Shown here in pieces: positions 25,473 through 33,711 of a DNA stretch of 53,200 bases. The notes beneath the pieces are model-generated. The model did not search any database. It was not told the DNA's origin and was given only the letters and a program-made list of their open reading frames with translations. The stretch is from Paenibacillus solani (lineage in GTDB: Bacteria > Bacillota > Bacilli > Paenibacillales > Paenibacillaceae). The position numbers were made by a program, and so were the translations under genes. The DNA is taken from assembly GCF_001277345.1 (NCBI RefSeq), contig NZ_LIUT01000006.1, forward strand, positions 514,241 through 567,440. Direction: 5' to 3'. Each line of letters begins with the position of its first letter. The first letter of the stretch is position 1.

Positions 25473-26333
25473 ATGAGTCATACGAGTGAATTGGTGCTGC
25501 CGGCTGCGGGACAGCCGCCCGCGGAGCAGTCGCCGCATACGATAGCTTCACTGCGTTCCAAGCGCCGGAGAACGTCCATACGGATCATCGCGCTTGGCTC
25601 GGCCTTTCCAGTTTTGGTCCTTGCCATATGGCAGCTGGCGGGTTATCTCGGCTGGATTGATACGCTCTTTCTGCCCACGCCTACGGCAATCCTCGAGTCC
25701 CTCTGGGGACTGATAGCCTCAGGCGATATGACGACCCATCTTGGCATAAGTTTGGGACGCGCTGCGGCAGGATTTGCCCTGGGCGGCAGTTTGGGCTTGG
25801 TATTTGGCATATTAACGGGCTTCTCGCGCAAGTCAGAAATATTCCTTGATCCAACAGTACAAATCCTGAGGATGATTCCTCATCTGGCGATTGCTCCGCT
25901 CATTATCCTATGGTTCGGGTTCGGAGAAACATCGAAAGTGCTGATCATTGCAAAGGGAGCCTTCTTCCCACTGTATATTAATACGTTCCTCGGTATCCGC
26001 AGAGTAGACAATAAGCTGGTTGAAGTATCCGGGGTGCTCCAGTACAGCCGTTTTCAGCAGATCACCAAACTTATCATTCCCTCGGCGCTTCCTGGCATAT
26101 TAATGGGACTTCGCTTATCGCTAGCAGTATCCTGGCTCGGACTCGTCGTTGCAGAGCTGATTGGCTCTCAGTCGGGAGTAGGGTTTCTCATTAATCTTGC
26201 CAAGCAATCGTCATTAACGGAGCAAATCTTTGTGGGTGTATTGGTGTTTGCTGTTGTCGGCATGCTCGTCGATCTGTTCGTCCGCACCCTGGAACGCCGT
26301 TTATTGAAGTGGCGGGATACTTATAAAGGATGA
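25473..26333 (+). CDS. ABC transporter permease, SsuC/TauC type (copy 2)
   Basis: A 286-residue paralogue of the preceding permease: QILRMIPHLAIAPLIILWFGFGE, KGAFFPLYINTFLGIRRVDNK, then EVSGVLQYSRFQQITKLIIP as the EAA loop. ATG at 25473 has GGAGG seven bases before it; the adjacent upstream TTG is less likely. Two different SsuC-type subunits in tandem suggest a heterodimeric channel, or two importers that share one binding protein. Most Ssu systems have only one permease gene. Confidence 0.9.
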   Translation: MSHTSELVLPAAGQPPAEQSPHTIASLRSKRRRTSIRIIALGSAFPVLVLAIWQLAGYLGWIDTLFLPTPTAILESLWGLIASGDMTTHLGISLGRAAAGFALGGSLGLVFGILTGFSRKSEIFLDPTVQILRMIPHLAIAPLIILWFGFGETSKVLIIAKGAFFPLYINTFLGIRRVDNKLVEVSGVLQYSRFQQITKLIIPSALPGILMGLRLSLAVSWLGLVVAELIGSQSGVGFLINLAKQSSLTEQIFVGVLVFAVVGMLVDLFVRTLERRLLKWRDTYKG

Positions 26334-26389
26334 TGTTGTTCAAGGAATAGAGAAAGCGCGAGTTCTATGACATAGAGGGGGGAAAATAT

Positions 26390-28009
26390 ATGAATTTGCA
26401 CAAACAGGACAGCACGCTTCAGTTGGAGACGGATGTGCTGGTCATTGGTGGTGGTCCTGCCGGTACCTGGGCCGCTTTAACGGCTGCCGCCAAAGGCAGT
26501 AAAGTCGTGCTGGCAGATAAAGGCTACTGCGGATCTAGCGGGGCGACTGCACCCTCGGGTACAGGCGTATGGTATGTAGAGCCTGAAGTAAAGCAGCGCC
26601 AGGAAGCGAAGCTGAGCCGTTACTTTATGGGCGGACGCCTGGCTGAGAATGATTGGATGGACCGGGTGCTGGACCAGACTTACGAGAATATGAACCGTCT
26701 TGCCGGATGGGGGTATTCGTTTCCAATTGATCCTGAGGGCAACGTGTTTCGGCAGGGATTGCAGGGACCGGAATATATGCGTCTTATGCGCAAGCTGGTG
26801 AAAAGAGCCGGTGTCAAAATTCTAGATCACAGCCCTGCGCTGGAGCTTCTAGCGGATGAACATGGGGTGGGGGGTGCCGCCGGCGTAAGCACGCAGGGAG
26901 GCGATCCTTGGCGAGTCACCGCGGGAGCCGTTGTTATCGCCACCGGCGGCTGCGCCTTCCTAAGCAAAGCGCTAGGATGCAACGTCCTGACTGGTGATGG
27001 TTATCTGATGGCGGCTGAGGCTGGGGCCGAGATGTCAGGAATGGAGTTCTCCAATGCCTACGCCATATCACCGACGTTCTCCTCGGTTACCAAAACAGCA
27101 TACTACCGTTATGCAAGCTTTTACTATGAGGATGGCTCGGTGGTAGAGGGAGCGGGCTCGACCAAGGGACGTTCTGTCATTGCCAAAAAACTGCTGGAGA
27201 ACCGTCAGGTGTATGCCCGACTAGACCAGGCACCCGCTGATCTGCAGCCGCTGCTTCGGGTAGGACAGACGAATTTCTTCCTGCCGTTTGACCGCATGGG
27301 TATCAATCCATTCACGGATATGTTCCCGGTTACCCTCAGGCTTGAGGGAACGGTCCGCGGCACCGGGGGAATCCATATCGTGGACGATACTTGTGCTACG
27401 AAGGTTCCCGGCTTGTATGCCGCGGGAGACGCCGCAACGAGGGAATTGATCTGCGGCGGATTCACCGGAGGCGGCAGCCACAATGCTGCCTGGGCGATGT
27501 CGTCCGGCAGCTTTGCAGGTGAAGGAGCGGCAGCTTACGCTAAATCGCTGGGACAGCATGCCGCAAGACGGGAGGTGCACGGGTTATCTTCGGCTCCGAT
27601 TGTGTCGTCTCGCACCTATGGTTCTACGCTGCAGAAGCCACCAATTGCTGCCGAGGAATATATTCGGGCGGTGCAGGAAGAGGTTATGCCATATGACCGA
27701 AATCTGTTTCGTTCGGATGAAGGACTCCGGGATTCGCTTTATCGGCTTGATCGGGTATGGAAGTCAATCCGGCATGAACCGATCCATCTGGATTATCAGG
27801 CGGTGAAGAGACGGGAGGCAGCCGCCATGACGGTAACGGCCCGTTGGATGTACCGCTCGGCGCAGGCCAGAACAGAAACGCGGGGCATGCATAAACGGAT
27901 CGATTATCCGGATGTCGACGAAACGCAGCGCTACCGCCTGATTACATCCGGGCTGGATGATATCAGTGTACGGGCACAGAGGGTGAGCGAGGAGGCGGTT
28001 TCTCTTTGA
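26390..28009 (+). CDS. FAD-dependent flavoprotein of fumarate-reductase/APS-reductase-alpha type (copy 2)
   Basis: A 539-residue paralogue of the protein at 22321. Shared blocks: DVLVIGGGPAGTWAALTAA (FAD), GSSGATAPSGTGVWY, LQGPEYMRLMRKLV, ATGGCAFLSKALGCNVLTGDG, TVRGTGGIHI, PGLYAAGDAATRE. It differs in the middle substrate-facing part, where copy 1 has GGPRPHDFL and copy 2 has STKGRSVIAK, so the two may act on different substrates. The ribosome site is GAGGGGGGAAAA before ATG. Its stop overlaps the TTG start of an intact two-cluster ferredoxin. It lies downstream of the two SsuC permeases and upstream of the binding lipoprotein, probably in one operon. Confidence 0.85.
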   Translation: MNLHKQDSTLQLETDVLVIGGGPAGTWAALTAAAKGSKVVLADKGYCGSSGATAPSGTGVWYVEPEVKQRQEAKLSRYFMGGRLAENDWMDRVLDQTYENMNRLAGWGYSFPIDPEGNVFRQGLQGPEYMRLMRKLVKRAGVKILDHSPALELLADEHGVGGAAGVSTQGGDPWRVTAGAVVIATGGCAFLSKALGCNVLTGDGYLMAAEAGAEMSGMEFSNAYAISPTFSSVTKTAYYRYASFYYEDGSVVEGAGSTKGRSVIAKKLLENRQVYARLDQAPADLQPLLRVGQTNFFLPFDRMGINPFTDMFPVTLRLEGTVRGTGGIHIVDDTCATKVPGLYAAGDAATRELICGGFTGGGSHNAAWAMSSGSFAGEGAAAYAKSLGQHAARREVHGLSSAPIVSSRTYGSTLQKPPIAAEEYIRAVQEEVMPYDRNLFRSDEGLRDSLYRLDRVWKSIRHEPIHLDYQAVKRREAAAMTVTARWMYRSAQARTETRGMHKRIDYPDVDETQRYRLITSGLDDISVRAQRVSEEAVSL

Positions 28010-28338
28010 TTGAACTCATCAGCGATGCCAGATGTGTGGCATGTAATCTGTGTGTTTCCGTATGTCCGACAAATGTATTTGATAAAGTCGTTGACGATGT
28101 GCCTGTCATTGCCAGACAGAATGATTGCCAAACATGTTTTATGTGCGAGCTCTATTGTCCGGCGGATGCAATGTACGTCGCGCCCCATCCCGACCGGCTC
28201 AGCAATCGCAGTGAAGCAGAACTGGAGCAGGCTGAGCTGCTGGGCGGCTACCGCGAGCAGGTGGGGTGGGGACCCGGGAGAACACCGATATCAAGTCATG
28301 AGTTTATGGCTCAGCTCGCTAGGCGTTTCGTTCCATGA
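28006..28338 (+). CDS. Two-cluster 4Fe-4S ferredoxin (copy 2, intact)
   Basis: A 110-residue iron-sulfur protein starting with TTG inside the stop of the flavoprotein gene (TTGA overlap), so it is translationally coupled. Two cluster motifs: CVACNLCVSVCP (about residues 10-21) and CQTCFMCELYCP (about 42-53), each CxxCxxCxxxCP, for two [4Fe-4S] clusters. A C-terminal part of about 50 residues (EQVGWGPGRTPISS) is shared with the broken copy 1 and goes beyond simple ferredoxins. It should transfer electrons to or from the flavoprotein, as AprB does for AprA. Confidence 0.88.
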   Translation: MIELISDARCVACNLCVSVCPTNVFDKVVDDVPVIARQNDCQTCFMCELYCPADAMYVAPHPDRLSNRSEAELEQAELLGGYREQVGWGPGRTPISSHEFMAQLARRFVP

Positions 28339-28513
28339 ATGACAGGGCCATTGGTCAACAGCTTCCCAGCGGTGGTGGCGGCATCCAGGTCATGATTAGG
28401 ACTATTATAGAAGGATTTAGAGAGTGCCATGGAAGAGAGAATGCTGTGCCCAGAGAAAGGCGAGGAGCCTGACATAAAGCAACAATGTAATAGATGAGGG
28501 GAGAAGAAGCCGT

Positions 28514-29527
28514 ATGGAGAATCGAAAGGTAAGGAAACACAAACGCAAGCGATACGCGATTCTATTGACTTTGGTAGCAGCAGCGCTTGCTTTTTCGCAG
28601 GGCTGCGGCTCCAGGGAACAAACAACGGAGGCATCGGGCACCGGTGTACCGAAGGTGCTTAACTATGGTTACATTGGAACCAGCACATTAAATGTACCGG
28701 CCGGTGCTGAGGGCTGGGGATTCCATAAGGGCATCATACAGGAAGAACTGAAGAAACACGGTATTGACACAATTAATCTCACAGCCTTCCCGAATGGCCC
28801 CGATTTGAGCGAATCATTGATCAGCGGTCGTCTGGATTTTGGCAGCTTTGGCGATACGCCGGCCATATTGTCGCGCTCTACCGGAGCGAAGACCAAAGTG
28901 ATTACCCAAGGTTCAACCGATAGCATCGGATACCTCGTCGCCAGGAAAGGCGGGCCAGCCTCACTGGATGAGTTAAAAGGGGTAACGGTGGCAACTCAAA
29001 AAGGCTCCTTCCACCATCGGTATTTGATCGGTCTTCTGAAGAAGAAGGGTCTGACGGAAGATGTGAAGGTCATTCATCTGCTTCGCGTGGACGCGGAAGC
29101 TGCTCTGGCTCGCGGCGAAATTGATGCGATGACTAATACTGGAGTGTTTACACTCAAACAGATCGATGAAGGATATACGCTTTTGGATGATGCAACCAAG
29201 CATCCCGAGCTGTATGGAACGGGCTTGACGGTCGTCTCCGAAGCCTATTTGGCGAAATACCCCGATTTCCCCAAAGCCTGGAATGCAGCTCGCTCCAAGG
29301 CGTTGGAAGACTTGAAGCAGCATCCCGAAGAATATTATAAGTTTCTGGCTGAGGTGCAGAACACAAAAATTGAATATGTGAAGAAAGTCAGTCCTATCGA
29401 GCTGATCAAGGAGGTTCCTTTTACCGAGGAAGGATTGCAGCTTCTCGAAGGAACGAAGGCCTTTCTGGTCGAGGAGAAGCTGGCCGAAACCGATTTTCCA
29501 TTGGAAGATTGGCTCATAAAGCCATAG
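28514..29527 (+). CDS. SsuA/NMT1-type substrate-binding lipoprotein
   Basis: A 337-residue lipoprotein. A very basic N terminus (RKVRKHKRKRY) precedes the hydrophobic signal and the lipobox FSQGC, cysteine at 31. The mature part is NMT1/SsuA-like: NYGYIGTSTLNVPAGAEGWG, then FPNGPDLSESLISGRLDFGS, FGDTPAILSRSTGAKT, and LDELKGVTVATQKGSFHHRYL. It should bind the substrate of the two SsuC permeases outside the cell. It has GGGGAG ten bases before ATG and lies 175 bases after the ferredoxin gene. The exact ligand (sulfonate, sulfone, thioether or other) cannot be read from the sequence. Confidence 0.88.
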   Translation: MENRKVRKHKRKRYAILLTLVAAALAFSQGCGSREQTTEASGTGVPKVLNYGYIGTSTLNVPAGAEGWGFHKGIIQEELKKHGIDTINLTAFPNGPDLSESLISGRLDFGSFGDTPAILSRSTGAKTKVITQGSTDSIGYLVARKGGPASLDELKGVTVATQKGSFHHRYLIGLLKKKGLTEDVKVIHLLRVDAEAALARGEIDAMTNTGVFTLKQIDEGYTLLDDATKHPELYGTGLTVVSEAYLAKYPDFPKAWNAARSKALEDLKQHPEEYYKFLAEVQNTKIEYVKKVSPIELIKEVPFTEEGLQLLEGTKAFLVEEKLAETDFPLEDWLIKP

Positions 29528-29577
29528 ATACAACCGCTTTGGACTTATCACCCGCAAGGGAAAAGGAGAGAATATAA

Positions 29578-30207
29578 ATGAGTAAATCAGAATCATCCGT
29601 TAATGTGTCAGAGCCGTCTCCAATTGTAGTGGAACAAGCGCGCCAGCCGGATTACCCGGTGCACGCGCATTTTGTGAACAGGTGGTCGTCAAGAGCCTTT
29701 GATCGGCGCATCGTAGAAGATGAAGAACTGTATACCGTGCTGGAGGCAGCGCGGTGGGCACCTTCCTCAAGCAACGGGCAGCCGTGGCGATTCATCGTTG
29801 CCCGGACAGAGGAGGAGAGGGCCAGGTTCGCGACCTTTATCCGTCCCGGGAACCGCGTATGGAGCGATCATGCGCCGGTGCTGGTCCTGCTCATATCCTA
29901 TACATTAAATGCACATGGAGAACCCAGTGGAAGCCATGCGTTTGATGCGGGAACGGCTTGGGGCACGATCGCTTCGCAAGCTGCTCTGCTCGGGCTAAAC
30001 ACTCGCGCAATCGGCGGTTTTGACCATGATCTGGCCCGCGAGACATTGCAGATTCCGGAAGAATATGTTCTGCATGCCGTCATTGCGCTTGGTTATCGAG
30101 GCAATATATCCTTGCTGCCGGAGTCGCTGAAAGAACGAGAAGTGCCCACAGGCCGGCGTTCCTTGAATGAACTGGTATATGAAGGGGTATTCCGGATTAA
30201 GGAATAA
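29578..30207 (+). CDS. Nitroreductase-family FMN oxidoreductase
   Basis: A 209-residue flavin enzyme of the nitroreductase fold. NRWSSRAFDRRIVEDEELYTVLEAA holds the typical FMN phosphate-binding RSxRxF-like region, followed by RWAPSSSNGQPWRFIV; the C-terminal part has AVIALGYRG. FMN-dependent NAD(P)H reductases of this family act on nitro groups, quinones or activated double bonds, and some supply reduced flavin. AAGGAG precedes ATG by about nine bases. It is the last gene of the ABC/flavoprotein cluster and may be its final redox partner. Its 3' end overlaps the convergent kinase gene by 11 bases, leaving no room for a terminator between them. Confidence 0.9.
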   Translation: MSKSESSVNVSEPSPIVVEQARQPDYPVHAHFVNRWSSRAFDRRIVEDEELYTVLEAARWAPSSSNGQPWRFIVARTEEERARFATFIRPGNRVWSDHAPVLVLLISYTLNAHGEPSGSHAFDAGTAWGTIASQAALLGLNTRAIGGFDHDLARETLQIPEEYVLHAVIALGYRGNISLLPESLKEREVPTGRRSLNELVYEGVFRIKE

Positions 30208-31690
30208 TGCCTGGCCATTCCGCACGGAAAACCGTCCCTTGGTTGACCGTGCTGTCTACGCTCATATGACCGCCATGCGCATCTATAATGGATTGGGTAA
30301 TGGATAGTCCAAGGCCCGCACCGCCGTGCTGTCTGGTCCGGGATTCGTCGATGCGGTAGAACCGCTCGAACAGATGGGGCAGATGTTCCTTCGGAATTCC
30401 GGAGCCATTGTCGCCAACCTGCAGTACGGCAAGGTCCTTGGTTTTATCAACAGTAATGGTGATCTGCCCTGTGACAGAATCGGTATGTTGTACCGCATTA
30501 TGGAACAGATTGTAAATAACCTGCTTAATCTTGTCGGAGTCGCACCGGCATAACACGGGTAACGCTTGAATTGTTATATTCCTGCCTTGGGCAAGCATTC
30601 TTAGATGAGGCTCCATTTCCAGCAGCAGCTGGTTCAGCCGAATGTCCTGCAGATGCAGCTCCGGCTTGCGGTCCAGCTTGGCCAACAACAGCAAATCCTC
30701 GACCAATTTCTTCATGCGCTTGGATTCGCCGTGCATGCTGGGTAGCGCCGTCCGAAGCTGCTCGGGGTTGTCGGCAGCACCGCGACCCAGCACCTCCAGA
30801 AAGCCGTGAATCGAAGTGAGCGGCGTTCGCAGCTCATGGGAAGCATCGGCAATAAATCTTCGCATTTGCTCTTTAGCTTCACGCTCCGCATCGAACGCAT
30901 CTTCCAGCCTCTCCAGCATGCCGTTAAACGACTCAGCCAAGCGATCAATTTCCTGCTGACCCTGCAGGAGGGGGAGACGCTCAGCCAGGTTCCCGGCATC
31001 CGTGCGTTCCACCGTTTCAACCATTCGGTTCAGAGGGGAGAGCGTCCGGCGCAGCAAAGGGAGATACAATGCGATCCCGCCAGCCATGGCAAATATAGCC
31101 AGCACTCCAAAAATCAGCAGCTGCCGCAGCAAAACGGCATGCAGCGGCTGCGTGTCCATTCCAAGCTGCAGCATCCCGGAAGGGCTGTCCGGCTTACCGT
31201 AAGGGCGAAAGACCACAATCTGCTCATCACCTTGGGCATTCTCGGTCACTTCATACGGGATGGGCTGACGCTCCTTGAATCTCTCCATGATCGATGCATA
31301 AGCCTCAGCTGTCAGTTTGGGCGCGGCCAGACCATTGTCAACGGCAAGATCGGCGTAATGTCCCCCGGCTTCGATCATGGCAAGCGACATGTTCGGCAGA
31401 AACAGCAGTGGGCGATCCTCTTGACCCGAATGGTCCGAACGGGTCTCGTTATTTGGTACAGCGGGGCAACTGCGCGGCTCCCGGTCAGGCTGCCATAGCT
31501 CCGCGGGAATGGAGCGAACCTGAAGTGCAAGCGAGTCAGCCTGATTGCGGAATAGGGCATCTTTCATCAATATATATTGCAGCGCGCCGATCAACATGAG
31601 CAGAAGCCCCAAGACGATGAGAGAACGCGACAGGAGCTGTGTGCGTAGAGAAGTTGGACCAGCCCGGCGCGCGCGCATCCGTAAGTTCAT
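30197..31690 (-). CDS. Two-component sensor histidine kinase (HAMP-HisKA-HATPase)
   Basis: A 497-residue membrane kinase. Membrane spans at about 23-41 and 188-211 enclose an extracytoplasmic sensor of about 145 residues with no recognised domain. HAMP follows (about 212-265), then HisKA with phospho-acceptor His285 in ADASHELRTP, and HATPase_c (NLFHNAVQHTD, GDNGSGIPKEHLP, GGAGLGLSI). ATG overlaps the stop of the response-regulator gene by four bases, so the pair is co-translated. The stimulus is not evident. A 230-codon frame on the opposite strand inside this gene is judged a shadow. Confidence 0.95.
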   Translation of the reverse strand: MNLRMRARRAGPTSLRTQLLSRSLIVLGLLLMLIGALQYILMKDALFRNQADSLALQVRSIPAELWQPDREPRSCPAVPNNETRSDHSGQEDRPLLFLPNMSLAMIEAGGHYADLAVDNGLAAPKLTAEAYASIMERFKERQPIPYEVTENAQGDEQIVVFRPYGKPDSPSGMLQLGMDTQPLHAVLLRQLLIFGVLAIFAMAGGIALYLPLLRRTLSPLNRMVETVERTDAGNLAERLPLLQGQQEIDRLAESFNGMLERLEDAFDAEREAKEQMRRFIADASHELRTPLTSIHGFLEVLGRGAADNPEQLRTALPSMHGESKRMKKLVEDLLLLAKLDRKPELHLQDIRLNQLLLEMEPHLRMLAQGRNITIQALPVLCRCDSDKIKQVIYNLFHNAVQHTDSVTGQITITVDKTKDLAVLQVGDNGSGIPKEHLPHLFERFYRIDESRTRQHGGAGLGLSITQSIIDAHGGHMSVDSTVNQGTVFRAEWPGIIP

Positions 31691-32373
31691 GGCAGGTCCA
31701 CCCGGTAACCGGCTCCGCGAAGAGTACGAATGACCCGATGCTCCTTGTCCCCAAGCTTCTCGCGCAGGGATCGGATATAGACCTCCACGATATTATCCTC
31801 TCCGCCAAAGTCATAATCCCACACAATATTCAAAATATTCGATTTACTCATAACACTGCCGTGTTTAGTCACAAGCAGCTTGAGCAGCTTATATTCCGTT
31901 GGCGATAGTTCAAGGGCCTCACCATGGTATACGATTTCTGTCTTGCGGTCATCAATGGTGAACGGACCGAGCCGAATTTCACCGAGCAGGCTTGGAAACT
32001 GATTGCGCAGCCGGGCTTGAATCCGGGCAAGCAGCTCCTCGAAGCTGAAAGGCTTGACCATGTAATCGTCTGCTCCAATCATAAGCCCCTTAACACGGTC
32101 TTCAATCTCATCCTTAGCGGTGAGCATAATGATTGCAACATCTCTGTTTTCTTCCTTCAACTGTTTGCAAACCGCGAGTCCGTCCATTCCCGGCATCATT
32201 ACGTCAAGAACAATGACGTGTGGCTCGAAGCTGATTGCTTCCACTATTGCAGAAGCTCCATTGGAAGCCGTATGAACTTCAAAGCCTTCATTTTGAAGAC
32301 CAAGCTCCAGAAACTGCAGTATATGCGGCTCGTCATCTACGAGTAAAACACGAATACGATGCATAGGTTCCAT
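31687..32373 (-). CDS. OmpR/PhoB-family response regulator
   Basis: A 228-residue regulator. The receiver domain has acidic residues D13-D14 and the phospho-acceptor Asp57 in VIVLDVMMPGMDG, the Thr in MLTAKDE and the Lys in MVKPFSF. The C-terminal winged helix includes ELSPTEYKLLKLLVTKHGS, VEVYIRSLREKLGD and RTLRGAGYRVD. It is translated together with the kinase downstream. AAGAGGAG precedes the ATG by nine bases. Four CTGAA direct repeats at an 11-bp period upstream are the expected kind of binding site for this protein family and suggest autoregulation. Confidence 0.95.
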   Translation of the reverse strand: MEPMHRIRVLLVDDEPHILQFLELGLQNEGFEVHTASNGASAIVEAISFEPHVIVLDVMMPGMDGLAVCKQLKEENRDVAIIMLTAKDEIEDRVKGLMIGADDYMVKPFSFEELLARIQARLRNQFPSLLGEIRLGPFTIDDRKTEIVYHGEALELSPTEYKLLKLLVTKHGSVMSKSNILNIVWDYDFGGEDNIVEVYIRSLREKLGDKEHRVIRTLRGAGYRVDLP

Positions 32374-32425
32374 TACGCAAAACTCCTCTTATGTCATTCT
32401 TTCAACTTTATCATACGTGCTCTAG

Positions 32426-32463
32426 CTGAATGAAGTCTGAACGTAAACTGAAAGTAATCTGAA
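32426..32463 (-). promoter_or_regulatory. Four direct repeats at 11-bp period upstream of the response regulator
   Basis: CTGAA occurs on the + strand at 32426, 32437, 32448 and 32459, exactly 11 bases apart; toward the regulator gene these read TTCAG. A -10-like TATGAT (minus strand, 32415-32410) follows with no good -35 at the normal distance, so the repeats cover the -35 region. This is the layout of activator sites for OmpR/PhoP-type regulators. Confidence 0.7.
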
Positions 32464-32620
32464 AAAGATTCGCAAATATGAATTCCAAATAAGGGAGTTT
32501 CAGGATGTTGATATATAGGCCATGATCGTCAATACTATCTTCAAACCGAGATATAAATGACATTCCAATCTAAGTACACCTGTTCAAGATGACTTTGGAT
32601 AGATGGGAGGAGGACCGGAC

Positions 32621-33385
32621 GTGATAGGAAATGTATACCCGCCCGAGAAACAGAGCACAGGTTCATACGACGGCGGGAGGATAACAGAGCAAAAGCCGAT
32701 CGGTTTATCTGGAGAAGGATCGGCTGTTACCAGAATAGGACCACTTTTCTATTGGTCTTGGTTCCGCTCACCCATCGAAGGTTATGTCGCGTCTCATCCT
32801 CACCAGGGATTTGAAATCGTGACCTATATGATTCAAGGAAAGGGTGTTCATAAGGATTCGCAGGGCACGAACAGCGAGCTGGGGCCTGGAGGGGTATTAT
32901 TGATGCGGGCTGGGTCGGGACTTACGCATGAAGAACGTCTCACAGGGCCGGGTGCAGAAGGGGTTCAAATATGGTTTGAGCCCTATCTTCGTGATTCATT
33001 GAAACAGAATCCTGCATGTCGTCAGTATCGGCCTGATTCATTTCCGGTAACCCGAATTCAAGGTGGACTGATCAAAACGATAATTGGCGGCTTCGCACCG
33101 ACGGATTTATCAATAGATGTGAGAATGTTGGATATACAGTTGCTGGCCGGGAACGAAGCCCACTATGAATTGAAATCCGGCAGGCGTGTCGCAGCACTGG
33201 CTGTGAGGGGGGAAGGCAGCTTTATAGCTGACGGGACCAGTCTTTCTTTTCTTCACCGGGACTTTATGGTAATGGATACGAAGCAGGATGAAAGGATTAG
33301 CCTTAAGGCGCAAGCCAATGTCAGGATCATCCTGATTGACGTACCGGAAAACCCTGGATATCCGCTCTATTCCAAGAGGCCATGA
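32621..33385 (+). CDS. Pirin-family protein (bicupin)
   Basis: A 254-residue cupin protein of the pirin family. The N-terminal cupin has HPHQGFEIVTYMIQG, KDSQGT and the GPGGVLLMRAGSGLTHEE block, with metal ligands His-His-His-Glu as in human pirin and bacterial quercetinase-type pirins. The C-terminal cupin is more diverged. The family has redox-sensing or quercetinase roles; which one applies is unknown. The open frame begins at ATG 32603, but that ATG is part of the ribosome site GGGAGGAGGACC. GTG at 32621 is at the correct distance and is chosen. It is a single gene with a terminator. Confidence 0.88.
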   Translation: MIGNVYPPEKQSTGSYDGGRITEQKPIGLSGEGSAVTRIGPLFYWSWFRSPIEGYVASHPHQGFEIVTYMIQGKGVHKDSQGTNSELGPGGVLLMRAGSGLTHEERLTGPGAEGVQIWFEPYLRDSLKQNPACRQYRPDSFPVTRIQGGLIKTIIGGFAPTDLSIDVRMLDIQLLAGNEAHYELKSGRRVAALAVRGEGSFIADGTSLSFLHRDFMVMDTKQDERISLKAQANVRIILIDVPENPGYPLYSKRP

Positions 33386-33470
33386 GATCAATTGATTACA
33401 ATATTGTAGTGGAATGAAATCTAAAATGTACGATAGACTGAAGTCTGTCAGAAGAACACTAAGCAGAAAG

Positions 33471-33535
33471 ACCCAACAAAGAAATCCGGACTTCATTGCA
33501 CCGGACTGGTTGGGTTATTTTGGTATGTTTTTTTG
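33471..33535 (+). terminator. Terminator after the pirin gene
   Basis: ACCCAA (33471-33476) pairs with TTGGGT (33510-33515), and TCCGG (33485-33489) with CCGGA (33501-33505). T-rich sequence follows, including a run of eight T. Confidence 0.65.
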
Positions 33536-33587
33536 TTATAATAAACTATATTTACTATATTTATGTACAATAAGAGACTAAAGTCCC

Positions 33588-33700
33588 CCTACTTGGCAAT
33601 AGTTGGCATGCGCATTTGTGAGGATGGTAGCATGCGTCCCAAGAAGTAGCCTGTCTATAATGATTGCGGGATCACGAAAATGACAATTTCGTCATTCCAC
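33588..33700 (+). ncRNA. Structured 5' leader of the NlpC/P60 gene (unassigned)
   Basis: CTACTTGG (33589-33596) can pair with CCAAG-AAGTAG (about 33638-33648), enclosing two copies of GCATGCG. A second hairpin AATGAC-AATTTC-GTCATT lies at about 33679-33696. Genes for NlpC/P60 enzymes often carry the c-di-AMP ydaO leader, but I could not match its consensus. TATAAT at 33537-33542 may be the -10. Function unassigned. Confidence 0.3.
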
Positions 33701-33711
33701 AAACTAACGAC

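Noticed and set aside
30806..31498. 230-codon frame on the + strand
   Set aside because: It lies entirely within a well-supported histidine kinase gene on the other strand, whose domains are clear. No recognisable protein in it.
33588..33700. c-di-AMP (ydaO) riboswitch before the NlpC/P60 gene
   Set aside because: Context fits, but the conserved ydaO sequence blocks are not recognisable.
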